From NCBI RefSeq assembly GCF_900105995.1, contig NZ_LT629785.1, positions 2,852,001 through 2,916,000 on the forward strand: a stretch of 64,000 nucleotides of DNA. The letters run 5' to 3'. Shown here one piece after another: positions 34,862-42,833 of the stretch. This DNA comes from Pseudomonas pohangensis (GTDB lineage Bacteria > Pseudomonadota > Gammaproteobacteria > Pseudomonadales > Pseudomonadaceae). A program made the position numbers and the translations under genes. The notes under the pieces are model-generated. The model was not told the origin of the DNA and did not search any database. It was given only the letters and a program-made list of their open reading frames with translations. How positions within the stretch are numbered: the stretch's first letter is position 1; each line of letters starts with the position of its first letter.

Positions 34862-35632
34862 ATGTCATCAACAACACCAGCGCGGCATCTACGCAATCTG
34901 CTTCTGCTCGGCATTTGCGTCTTGTTACTGCTGGCTGCGTGGCTCGCCATGCGCCCGACCTGGCAGCACGACGCGCCACGCAACCTGCCCTGGGCAGTCG
35001 CTGACTATCGCCAGGCGCACTTCTCGCACCAGACCCTGCCCAATGGCCAGATACAGCTGGAAATCGACCATCTGCCGCTGATCGGTATCACCCCTGAAAT
35101 GCTCGCCTGGTGGTACCGGGTATTACCCATCTCGACCGTCGAGATCAACGGCACCACCTACCCGCTCTACCATATCTTCCATCTCACCGAGCACGGCCAG
35201 CTATGGGTCGTAGAACCGGCTACCGATGGCTCGCCCGGCATGGGCGAAGGCTCACTGGTGGCACGCCGCGAATGGTTTGGCCCGCATAACAGCGAGGGTG
35301 CCGGGCGCGTAATCAGCATTTCCGCAGCGGGTCTCACGGTCCACCCGGAAGTGGCCGGGGTACAAATGGGCGAAATCCGCCACATCTTCAACGCCACCCC
35401 GGGCGGCAGCCAGTACCGTGTAGAAAGCCTGATCGGTGTTGATTGGCCCGTCATCGGCCCAATCCTCAACTACCTGCTGCGGCATACCGTGTTCACCGAA
35501 CACATGCTGCGCGAGTGGGAACGTCATCAGGTCGAGGAAGTCAGCATGCTCAACTATTACCTGCCGCAGCTGTATGCGCAGCGCGGGGATGGTTACAACT
35601 TCCATCTGGACACCCAACAGCCTTTGCCCTGA
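34862..35632 (+). CDS. Membrane-anchored DAPG-hydrolase (PhlG)-like protein
   Basis: A 256-residue protein with an N-terminal hydrophobic segment (about 11-30, a signal anchor with no lipobox). The remainder resembles the DAPG hydrolase/PhlG family, which cleaves a carbon-carbon bond in 2,4-diacetylphloroglucinol. Matching features are ITPEMLAWWYRVLP followed by YPLYHIFHLTEHGQLWV, a central strand region, and a C-terminal EWERHQVEEVSMLNYYLPQLY. No phl biosynthetic genes are nearby, so the substrate is unknown. AGGAG 7 bases upstream supports the ATG at 34862. The family call is by motif memory and is tentative. Confidence 0.5.
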   Translation: MSSTTPARHLRNLLLLGICVLLLLAAWLAMRPTWQHDAPRNLPWAVADYRQAHFSHQTLPNGQIQLEIDHLPLIGITPEMLAWWYRVLPISTVEINGTTYPLYHIFHLTEHGQLWVVEPATDGSPGMGEGSLVARREWFGPHNSEGAGRVISISAAGLTVHPEVAGVQMGEIRHIFNATPGGSQYRVESLIGVDWPVIGPILNYLLRHTVFTEHMLREWERHQVEEVSMLNYYLPQLYAQRGDGYNFHLDTQQPLP

Positions 35633-35862
35633 CAGCCTGATTGAATTATTTCAGGGCAGCATGACCCGGATGATATCGGGACTATTTTGGCCGGTTACAG
35701 CCAGCCTGTAACCGCAAAACCATACGGACGCGTATCCATTCCATTTCATCGCGATAAATTAATATGTGCCTTTAGTATGTGTTTTCTATTTCTGCCCGGT
35801 AACCTCAACACATGCCTGACAAATGGCCACTGTTTCAAACCCTATCCAATCTGAGGTGTACC

Positions 35863-36267
35863 ATGACTAAAGCAATCACTAGCAAGCCAGTAACTACCCC
35901 GAAAGAAATCATCGCTGACGTTAGAGCGTATTCTCACAAGGTTTATCTCGCCGGTCTCGGACTGTACGGCACAACCAGCCAGCAGCGCCGCAAAAGCTAC
36001 AACGAAGTAGTCAAGACCAGCAAAGTAATCTTCAAGGATCTGGTCAAGTCGGGTGAAGGCCTGGAGAAGAAAGCCAAGCAACTGATCGACGAGCAGGTTA
36101 AAGCCGTCAACAAGCAGATCAACAAACTGACAGCAACTGCCAAGAAAACCATCAAGGCTGATGCCAAGATTGTTGAAAAGGCCGCTGTGAAAGTGCAGGC
36201 AAAAGTTGCCGCCAAAAAGGCTCCGGTACGTGCTGCCGCAAAACCACGCGTTGCAGCTAAAGCCTAA
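35863..36267 (+). CDS. Phasin-family-like protein with basic Ala/Lys tail
   Basis: A 134-residue, largely helical, charged protein. The N-terminal ~90 residues (PKEIIADVRAYSHKVYLAGLGLYG, then a coiled-coil-like stretch to INKLTATAKK) resemble phasins of the PhaF/PhaI type that coat polyhydroxyalkanoate granules. The C-terminus is an Ala/Lys-rich histone H1-like tail ending AAKPRVAAKA. No pha genes are adjacent. The ATG at 35863 has TGAGG 7 bases upstream, and two terminators follow the gene. PhaF-type proteins with such tails also bind DNA, which is a possible role here. Confidence 0.6.
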   Translation: MTKAITSKPVTTPKEIIADVRAYSHKVYLAGLGLYGTTSQQRRKSYNEVVKTSKVIFKDLVKSGEGLEKKAKQLIDEQVKAVNKQINKLTATAKKTIKADAKIVEKAAVKVQAKVAAKKAPVRAAAKPRVAAKA

Positions 36268-36282
36268 GCAATTGTAGTAAGA

Positions 36283-36317
36283 CAGAACGGCTGGCCTTGG
36301 TCAGCCGTTCTGCTTTG
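36283..36317 (+). terminator. Terminator of the phasin-like gene
   Basis: A perfect 11-bp stem CAGAACGGCTG / CAGCCGTTCTG (36283-36293 and 36302-36312) with an 8-base loop, followed by CTTTG. It lies 16 bases after the stop codon. Confidence 0.85.
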
Positions 36318-36323
36318 TAAGTT

Positions 36324-36354
36324 AAAACGCCTGGCGCTCTGCGTCGGGCGTTTT
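36324..36354. terminator. Second hairpin, probable bidirectional terminator
   Basis: AAAACGCC (36324-36331) and GGCGTTTT (36347-36354) form an 8-bp stem with flanking A and T runs. It marks the border between the phasin-like gene and the AT-rich island, where the next genes lie on the minus strand. Confidence 0.65.
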
Positions 36355-36458
36355 ACGTTCAGATAAGCCCCGTGTTTTGTGGATGCCATAACCTCCAAAA
36401 AAACCGTAGCAGATAATTAAGTACGGCTTGTAAATTTTATGCCAGAATTATAAAAGCA

Positions 36459-36791
36459 TTACCAGACAATGCATTTATCATCACTAGCAACTTCATACCG
36501 CCACGACAAAATAATTCCTCCCGGATCAACAAGAACAGAATACTGGCAACCAGGAAGCCAGGTAACGTAGTACCTAGTATTGGCGCCATCAGCCACCACA
36601 TCATCAAATTTGTTTTTATTATCAGCTGCCGCAGACCATAGACTTGACAGGCAATTAGACTCACACAGTGGCGGCCAATAATGCCGATTTAGATTAGTTC
36701 CAACCATATCGTCTTGAATGTAAGCCCAATTCGCATGCCCAGACAAACACCCTGACAAAATTAAAATAAATGCATAGCTATTCCTTTTCAC
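36459..36791 (-). CDS. Small putative lipoprotein in AT-rich island
   Basis: A 110-residue orphan protein. The start is taken as a GTG at 36791 with GGAG 6 bases upstream. It gives a lipoprotein signal (MKRNSYAFILILSGCLSG) with the lipobox LSGC and a predicted lipidated Cys14 after cleavage. The mature region has several cysteines and tryptophans (CESNC, LPGCQY) and ends DDKCIVW. No family was recognised. Its start overlaps the end of the truncated ORF upstream, so the two were probably one operon. An immunity-protein role is possible but not shown. Base composition is clearly poorer in GC than the surroundings. Confidence 0.55.
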   Translation of the reverse strand: MKRNSYAFILILSGCLSGHANWAYIQDDMVGTNLNRHYWPPLCESNCLSSLWSAAADNKNKFDDVVADGANTRYYVTWLPGCQYSVLVDPGGIILSWRYEVASDDKCIVW

Positions 36792-37059
36792 TAACCACTC
36801 CACCTAGCACGCGATATTTATTGTACAAAGCACCGTAACCTACGATACCTGCCGGAATCATTGTTCCGTAATTCACGAAGTCAGACATATTATTCCAAAG
36901 TCCTTTTAACCATGATTCATGTATGGTTGCCACAGCATTAATTCCAGGAATTTGATTCATAAAATTACTAATCGGCCCTCCCTGACACATAGGAAAATAA
37001 GTACCACAGGCCTGATTAAGTGCAAAATTATTTCCCTCTCTCAGAAAAAGGTGACTGAT
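36778..37059 (-). pseudogene. C-terminal remnant of a larger (possibly polymorphic toxin or Rhs-like) protein
   Basis: An open frame of 93 codons from a stop at 37060-37062 to a stop at 36778, with no credible start: the ATG at 36990 lacks a ribosome binding site, and readable protein continues before it (NNFALNQACGTYFPM). The segment PGINAVATIHESWL followed by YGTMIPAGIVGYGAL recalls C-terminal ends of Rhs or contact-dependent toxin-like proteins, from memory only. It overlaps the lipoprotein start by 14 bases. It is probably the tail of a gene whose 5' part was lost by recombination in this AT-rich patch. Confidence 0.45.
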
Positions 37060-37173
37060 TTATTTGCAGCAATGTCCGCAATCGACTTAGTAGCCGCTTC
37101 AGATCAACAATTCAGATGATCTTGCCGACCACTCGCGGCATACTGCCGGCCCGTAATCAGGATGACCGGCCGC

Positions 37174-38298
37174 ATGGCACTCTTCACCAGCGCATTTGCC
37201 CAACTCGATCTGCTGCGCCAGCCGGAGCAGGCGAACGAGCCGTTGCAGGCGTTTGATGCTGCGGACGAGTACCTGCTCAATCATTTGCATGGGCAAGGGC
37301 TGGCGGCCGATAGCCGCGTGCTGCTGCTGAACGACCACTTCGGCGCACTGGCCTGCAGTCTGGCCGGACACTGCCGGCTGACCTCCAGCGGCGATTCGCA
37401 TCTGGGCTTTATCGCCCTGCAGAAAAACCTGGAACGCAACCGGCTGACAGCGGACAGCGTGACCTTCGTGCCGGCCAGCGACAGCGTCAGCGGCCCGTTT
37501 GATCTGGTGCTGATCCGTGTGCCAAAGACCCTGGCGTTATTGGAAGAACAGCTGATCCGCCTGCACGGGCAACTGGCGCCCGGCGCCCGGGTGATTGCCG
37601 GGGCCATGCTCAAGCATCTGCCGCGCAGTGCCGGCGAGTTGCTGGAGAAGTACATAGGTCCGCTGCAGGCCTCGCTGGCGGTGAAAAAGGCGCGCCTGCT
37701 GTTTGTCACCCCGGCCGACAAACCAGCCGTCCGTTCGCCCTACCCGACCCGCTATCAGCTTGAACAACCGCCGCTGCAGCTGCTCAACCACGCCAACCTG
37801 TTCTGCCGCGAAGGTCTGGATATCGGTACCCGCGCCATGCTGCCGCATCTGCCACGCAGCCTAGGGCCACTGCGGGTCGCTGATCTGGGTTGCGGCAACG
37901 GGGTGTTGGGCATCGTGTTTGCGCTGGCCAATCCGGCTGCCGAACTGACGCTGGTCGACGAGTCCTATATGGCCGTGCAATCGGCAGCACAGAACTGGCG
38001 TGCCGCACTTGGCCAGCGACCAGTGACTATCCGCGCCGACGACGGCCTGGCCGGACAGGCAGCCGAATCACTGGATCTGGTGCTGTGCAATCCGCCCTTC
38101 CATCAACAGCAGGTGGTCGGTGACTTGCTCGCCTGGCGCATGTTCACCCAGGCCAAAGCGGCGCTGGTGCGCGGTGGTGAATTATGGATAGTCGGCAACC
38201 GCCATCTGGGTTACCACGGCAAACTCAAGCGCCTGTTCCGCGGTGTCGAGCAGGTGGCCGCGACACCCAAGTTCGTCATCCTCAAGGCCATCAAGTAG
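37174..38298 (+). CDS. rlmG: 23S rRNA (guanine(1835)-N(2))-methyltransferase
   Basis: An RlmG/RsmC-type methyltransferase that uses S-adenosylmethionine to make m2G1835 in 23S rRNA. The N-terminal half is a degenerate methyltransferase-like domain. The C-terminal half has the SAM motif VADLGCGNGVLGIV (about 229-242), the acidic VDESYMAV and the catalytic NPPFHQQQ. The ATG at 37174 has AGGA upstream and gives 374 residues; an ATG four codons earlier (37162) is possible. It is convergent with the acyl-CoA synthetase gene, 6 bases apart. Confidence 0.88.
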   Translation: MALFTSAFAQLDLLRQPEQANEPLQAFDAADEYLLNHLHGQGLAADSRVLLLNDHFGALACSLAGHCRLTSSGDSHLGFIALQKNLERNRLTADSVTFVPASDSVSGPFDLVLIRVPKTLALLEEQLIRLHGQLAPGARVIAGAMLKHLPRSAGELLEKYIGPLQASLAVKKARLLFVTPADKPAVRSPYPTRYQLEQPPLQLLNHANLFCREGLDIGTRAMLPHLPRSLGPLRVADLGCGNGVLGIVFALANPAAELTLVDESYMAVQSAAQNWRAALGQRPVTIRADDGLAGQAAESLDLVLCNPPFHQQQVVGDLLAWRMFTQAKAALVRGGELWIVGNRHLGYHGKLKRLFRGVEQVAATPKFVILKAIK

Positions 38299-38304
38299 CA
38301 GCTC

Positions 38305-40131
38305 TCAGAAGCGGTAATCACCTTTGTGAATTTTGCCGTAGAGGGTTTTGCTCAAAGGTTGGTAAACCTTGCTGCCCGGCAGCCGCACCAGCAGCGGATC
38401 GCTGGTCTGTGCCGGATCGTAGGCGGTTTTTTTCAGGTCGGATTTCTTGTATTTGAAGGTACCGGTGACATCCACCTCACCGAGCAGGCGGATGAATACC
38501 GGCGCGGCATAGGACGGCATGGCCTGGTCCAGATAGGCGGCCAGCGCTGGTTCATCCAGCCGGGTACCGGCGCTCAGGCGCAGTGCCGCCATGCCGCAAC
38601 GGCCATTGGTCTGCGGAATTTCCACGCCATAGACCACCGCATCCTCGATGCCGGGAAAGGCGCCGAGCAGGCTTTCCACTTCATTGGTGGAGACGTTCTC
38701 GCCCTTCCAGCGAAAGGTATCGCCCAGACGATCGACGAACTGCGCGTGATTGCAACCCAGGTCACGCATCAGGTCGCCGGTGTTGAACCAGGCATCACCC
38801 TGCTTGAACACATTGCGCAGGATCGCCGCCTCGCTTTTGGCAGGATCGGTATAGCCTTCGAACGGTGCCAGTTTGCTGATTTCTCCCAGCAGCAGCCCCG
38901 GCTCGCCGAGCCGGGCTTTCTGCATGTAGCCCCGGGCATCGCGCAGTGGCTGATCGTTTTCCAGATCGTACTGGACCACGGCGTAATTGACCGGTGAGAA
39001 ACCGACGGTGTTGTCGAAATTGAACAGGTTGACGAAGGCCAGATTACCCTCGCTGGAGCCGTAGAACTCGACCACCCGCTCTATGCCGAAGCGGTTCTTG
39101 AACTCGGCCCAGATCGCCGGGCGCAAGCCGTTGCCGATCATGCTGGTCAGGCTGTTGTTCTTTTCTTCGGCACATTCGGGCTGGTTGAGCAGGTAGCGGC
39201 ACAGCTCGCCGATGTAACAGAAGCAGGTGGCCTGGTACCTGTCGATATCTTTCCAGAAGGCACTGGCGGAAAACTTGCGCCGCAGCGCCAGCGTCGCGCC
39301 ACCGGCGAGTACCGAGCTCCAGCTGACCAGCACTGCATTGCTGTGATACAGCGGCAGGGTCATGTACAGCACATCGGTGTTGTCCAGCCCGAGCCCGGAC
39401 AGACCGAAACCGCCATAGGCCTTGATCCATTTGCTGTGACTGATCACCGCCGCCTTCGGCATGCCGGTAGTACCCGAGGTGTAGATGTAGAAGCAGGCAT
39501 CCTTGAGCCTTACCTGCTGGCTGTCGGGCAGGTTGAGATCACTCTGGTCCTGCGCCAGTGCAGCCAGATTGGCCCAACCGGCGGGCGCCTTGCCGGGGTT
39601 TTGCAAGGTGTCGCTATCGCTCAACCAGTAACAGCCGTGCCGGGCGCCATCGACGGATTTGCGTACTTCCTTGAAGGCATCCAGCAGTTCCTCGCCGATC
39701 ACGAAAAATACCGGCTTGACCAGATTGAGGCTGTGCACCAGCACCTGGCCGCGCTGGGTGGTATTGATCAGCGCGCCGATGGCACCCAGCTTGGCCAGTG
39801 CGGCAAGCAGGGCCAGCTGTTCAAGACGGTTCTCCAGCATCACCGCCACCACCGAGCCATGCTGCACGCCATCGGCCTTGAGTGCCCGAGCCAGGCGGTT
39901 GGCCCAGGCATTGAACTGCCGGTAGCTGAGCCGGCGGCTTTCATCCACCACCGCCGCAGAGTCCGGATTCAGCCGCGTTGCCTGCTCCAGCGCCCAGCCC
40001 AGCGAAAGGGTCTTTTGCGGATTGCTCAGGGTCGAGTAATACATGCCGCGGGTCATGCGCGGCAGACGCCAGAGCGTGCCGTGCATACGGGCGAGGAAAC
40101 GGACAGGCGAGATCAGATCGGATTGGCTCAT
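38305..40131 (-). CDS. Long-chain acyl-CoA synthetase (FATP/ACSVL type)
   Basis: An ANL-superfamily enzyme expected to activate long- or very-long-chain (or other hydrophobic) carboxylic acids to CoA thioesters via an acyl-AMP. The ~608-residue product has the AMP-binding motif YIYTSGTTGMPKAAV, the FATP-type VVEFYGSSEGN motif, the GDLMRDLG region and the linker DRLGDTFRWKGENVSTNEVE. The ATG at 40131 is used; a GTG at 40140 has a better-placed GGA. It resembles FadD6/DitJ-type proteins rather than E. coli FadD. It lies downstream of dctP but is separated from it by a terminator, so joint function is unproven. Confidence 0.85.
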   Translation of the reverse strand: MSQSDLISPVRFLARMHGTLWRLPRMTRGMYYSTLSNPQKTLSLGWALEQATRLNPDSAAVVDESRRLSYRQFNAWANRLARALKADGVQHGSVVAVMLENRLEQLALLAALAKLGAIGALINTTQRGQVLVHSLNLVKPVFFVIGEELLDAFKEVRKSVDGARHGCYWLSDSDTLQNPGKAPAGWANLAALAQDQSDLNLPDSQQVRLKDACFYIYTSGTTGMPKAAVISHSKWIKAYGGFGLSGLGLDNTDVLYMTLPLYHSNAVLVSWSSVLAGGATLALRRKFSASAFWKDIDRYQATCFCYIGELCRYLLNQPECAEEKNNSLTSMIGNGLRPAIWAEFKNRFGIERVVEFYGSSEGNLAFVNLFNFDNTVGFSPVNYAVVQYDLENDQPLRDARGYMQKARLGEPGLLLGEISKLAPFEGYTDPAKSEAAILRNVFKQGDAWFNTGDLMRDLGCNHAQFVDRLGDTFRWKGENVSTNEVESLLGAFPGIEDAVVYGVEIPQTNGRCGMAALRLSAGTRLDEPALAAYLDQAMPSYAAPVFIRLLGEVDVTGTFKYKKSDLKKTAYDPAQTSDPLLVRLPGSKVYQPLSKTLYGKIHKGDYRF

Positions 40132-40265
40132 GGTGCTCACAGTAATTCCGGAGGCCGGCCGCTGCAGTAATCAACAACGGCCTGCTTGCAGTAAAGCAGA
40201 TGAGGCTAACGCAATGGGGGCAAAAGCACGCCCTGCCCTTGACCGCTGCTGGCGCAATCGGCGGC

Positions 40266-40294
40266 AAAAAAAAAGCCGCACAAAAGCGCGGCTT
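40266..40294 (-). terminator. Rho-independent terminator of dctP
   Basis: On the minus strand AAGCCGC / GCGGCTT (40273-40279 and 40288-40294) form a 7-bp stem followed by a run of nine T residues. It ends the TRAP transporter transcript about 17 bases past dctP. Confidence 0.9.
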
Positions 40295-40310
40295 GCTTGC
40301 AGCGAATGCA

Positions 40311-41363
40311 TCAGTAGCGATAGGGCGGCCCCGCCTTGGTCATCAGTGCGTTGTACTTCTTGAAGATTTCCACCACCTTGGCGCAGCGCGGGCTGGTCTT
40401 GGCGATCTCGTCCCAGAACTTGTGCGCTTCATTCTCCACCGTAGCCCATTCGGCATCCGGAATGGTGGTCAGCTTGAGCTTGTCGCCATTCACCCGCAGG
40501 CTCGCCTCGCCACCCCAGTACCAGTACTGCCGGTAGTAGTTGGAGCTGTCCATGCACAGCTTGAACAGGCTTTGCAGGTGCGGTGGCACCTCGTTCCACT
40601 TGTCCGAGTTGGCAAAATAGGAGCCACACCAGGCGCCGGAAATGTTGTTGGTCAGGAAGTACTTGGTGACGTTGGCCCAGCCGACGGTGTAGTCCTCGGT
40701 GATGCCTGACCAGGCGATGCCGTCCAGCTCGCCGGTCTGCATGGCCACCTCGACATCTTCCCAGGGCAGCGTCACCGGCACTACGCCGAAGCGCGAGAGG
40801 AATTTGCCGGCAGTGGGGAAGGTAAAGATGCGCTTGCCCTTGAGATCGGCCAGGCTCTTGATCGGCTCCACGGTAGCGAAGTTGCACGGGTCCCAGGCTC
40901 CGGCGCCAAGCCAGGTAACGCCCTTGACCTCATTGTAGGCTTCTTCCCAGATTTCGTTGAGCCCGTACTGGTTGAACAGCACCGGAATATCCAGGCTGTA
41001 GCGGGTGGCAAACGGGAAGTAGCCACCGAATACGGCGATGTCCACCGGGGCGGCGATCGAGTCATCGTCGCTCTGTACCGCATCGATGGTGCCGCGCTGC
41101 ATGGCGCGGAACAGCTCACCGGTGGGCACCAGCTGGTCGGCGAAGTACAGCTGGATCTCCATCTGCCCCTGCGCCACCTGGTTGAAGCGGTCGATCGACG
41201 GTTTGATCACGTGCTCGGCCAGCGCCGGGCCGGCGTAGGTTTGCAATCGCCAGACGATTTTCTTCGGCTCGGCGGCATAGATATGCGCCGAGCCAAGGGC
41301 TGCAGTACCTACTGCACCGCCGGCAATCGCCGCCGTCTTGATGAAGTCGCGTCTTGTGCTCAT
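40311..41363 (-). CDS. dctP: TRAP transporter substrate-binding protein
   Basis: The periplasmic binding protein of a tripartite ATP-independent periplasmic transporter. The start at 41363 (GGAG upstream) gives 350 residues beginning MSTRRDFIKTAAIAGGAVG. That is a twin-arginine signal (RRDF), unusual because many DctP proteins use Sec signals, and it implies folding or oligomerisation before export. The mature part has the DctP fold (GQMEIQLYFADQLVP, IKSLADLKGKRIFTF, ELDGIAWSGITEDY) and resembles the TakP/dimeric branch. The ligand cannot be read from sequence. It is the last gene of the dctQ-dctM-dctP unit. Confidence 0.88.
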   Translation of the reverse strand: MSTRRDFIKTAAIAGGAVGTAALGSAHIYAAEPKKIVWRLQTYAGPALAEHVIKPSIDRFNQVAQGQMEIQLYFADQLVPTGELFRAMQRGTIDAVQSDDDSIAAPVDIAVFGGYFPFATRYSLDIPVLFNQYGLNEIWEEAYNEVKGVTWLGAGAWDPCNFATVEPIKSLADLKGKRIFTFPTAGKFLSRFGVVPVTLPWEDVEVAMQTGELDGIAWSGITEDYTVGWANVTKYFLTNNISGAWCGSYFANSDKWNEVPPHLQSLFKLCMDSSNYYRQYWYWGGEASLRVNGDKLKLTTIPDAEWATVENEAHKFWDEIAKTSPRCAKVVEIFKKYNALMTKAGPPYRY

Positions 41364-41413
41364 GGTGATTCTCCAGTTCCGTTCATGCGGGTGCCTGTCA
41401 AGTCCACAGCAGC

Positions 41414-41438
41414 GGGCCGGCAGGCATCGAACCGGCCC
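41414..41438 (-). promoter_or_regulatory. Intercistronic hairpin between dctM and dctP
   Basis: GGGCCGG (41414-41420) and CCGGCCC (41432-41438) form a 7-bp GC stem in the 144-base dctM-dctP gap. It has no T-tract. Such structures often stabilise the segment encoding the more abundant binding protein; that role is inferred here. Confidence 0.4.
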
Positions 41439-41507
41439 CTTGGTGCTCTGTTGCGGCGCCGCTGCTGCGATCACAGATCAGCATTGCGGTTCCGCTCGAT
41501 ACTTTGC

Positions 41508-42833
41508 TCAGCCTCCGTAATTCAATCTCGGCAGCCACAGGGCGATCTCGGGAAACTTCATCACCAGCCCCAGTGTCAGCAGCATGATCAGCACGAAGGG
41601 CGTCACCGAGGCATAGATATCGCGCAGGGTCACCTCTGGCGGGGCCATGGCGCGCATCAGGAACAGGTTGTAACCGAACGGTGGGGTCAGATAGGCGATC
41701 TGGCAGGTGATGGTATAGAGCACGCCATACCAGATCAGATCGAAACCGAGGCTGCCCACCAGCGGCACATAGAGCGGCGCGACAATCACCAGCATGGCGG
41801 TGTCGTCGAGGAACATGCCCATCACCACGAAGGACAGCTGCATGAGGATCAGAATCTGCCAGGGGCTCAGGCCCATCTCGCCAATGAACAGGTTTTCAAT
41901 CGCCTTGACCGCACCGAGACCGTCGAACACCGCACCGAAGCACAGCGCCGCGAGAATGATCCACATGAACATGCAGGTAATGCCCAGGGTCTTGCGCAGG
42001 GTTTCCTCCATCACCTTGGCAGTCAGCCGGCCCTTGAACAGTGCCGCCAGCAAGGCCGAGCCGGCACCTACCGCCGAACTTTCCACCAGACTGGTGTAGC
42101 CCATCAAAAACAGCCCGGTCATGCAGAAGAAAATCAGCAGCGGCACTATGCCTGCGCGCAACAGGCTGAACTTTTCTTTCCAGCTGATTTGCTGCCGCTC
42201 TTCCACGGACAGCGCTGGCCCCAGCGCAGGATTGAAGTAACAGCGAACGGTGATATAGAGCACGAACAGCGTGGCCATCAGCAGCCCCGGCAGAGCCCCG
42301 GCCAGCCACAACTGACCGACCGGCTGGCGCGCGATCATGCCGTAGAGCACCAGCACCACACTGGGCGGAATGAGGATGCCCAGCGAACTGCCGGCCTGCA
42401 CCACCCCGGTGACCATGATCTTGTCGTAACCTCGTCGCAGCAATTCCGGCAAGGCAATACTGGCGCCGATGGCCATGCCGGCCACGCTCAGGCCGTTCAT
42501 CGCCGAAATCACCACCATCAGGCTAACGGTACCGATGGCCAGGCCGCCGTTTACCGGGCCCATCCATACGTGGAACATGCGGTAGAGGTCATCGGCGATG
42601 CCCGATTCCGAGAGCATGTAGCCCATGAACACGAACAGCGGCAGGGTCAGCAGCGGATACCACTTCATCAGCTTCATTGCCGCGCTGAACGGCAACTCGA
42701 CACCACCGTCGCCCCACAGCATGAGTGCCGCAGCGGCAGCGACGAACCCGATGGCGCCGAACACCCGCTTGCCGGTGAGCAACAACAGCATCATCGAGGA
42801 GAACATCAGCAACGCAATCAGATTGTGGTTCAC
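41508..42833 (-). CDS. dctM: TRAP transporter large permease subunit
   Basis: The large membrane subunit that carries sodium-coupled substrate transport. The 441-residue product has about 12 hydrophobic segments, with typical DctM stretches LPLFVFMGYMLSESG, VQAGSSLGILIPPSVVLVLYG, DDTAMLVIVAPLYVP and QIAYLTPPFGYNLFLMR. The start is a GTG at 42833 overlapping the dctQ stop by 4 bases (GTGA). Confidence 0.94.
   Translation of the reverse strand: MNHNLIALLMFSSMMLLLLTGKRVFGAIGFVAAAAALMLWGDGGVELPFSAAMKLMKWYPLLTLPLFVFMGYMLSESGIADDLYRMFHVWMGPVNGGLAIGTVSLMVVISAMNGLSVAGMAIGASIALPELLRRGYDKIMVTGVVQAGSSLGILIPPSVVLVLYGMIARQPVGQLWLAGALPGLLMATLFVLYITVRCYFNPALGPALSVEERQQISWKEKFSLLRAGIVPLLIFFCMTGLFLMGYTSLVESSAVGAGSALLAALFKGRLTAKVMEETLRKTLGITCMFMWIILAALCFGAVFDGLGAVKAIENLFIGEMGLSPWQILILMQLSFVVMGMFLDDTAMLVIVAPLYVPLVGSLGFDLIWYGVLYTITCQIAYLTPPFGYNLFLMRAMAPPEVTLRDIYASVTPFVLIMLLTLGLVMKFPEIALWLPRLNYGG

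Noticed and set aside
36437..36664. A hydrophobic 75-codon minus-strand frame in the AT-rich island
   Set aside because: It overlaps the lipoprotein gene in another frame and has no ribosome binding site; the lipoprotein frame has both a start signal and a lipobox.
36919..37119. A 66-codon plus-strand frame in the AT-rich island
   Set aside because: No start signal or recognisable features, and it is antisense to the better-supported truncated frame.
38305..40131. Acyl-CoA synthetase as part of the TRAP/ligase cassette
   Set aside because: A strong terminator (40266-40294) separates it from dctP, and its fatty-acid-type motifs do not fit the proposed pathway; kept as an independent gene.
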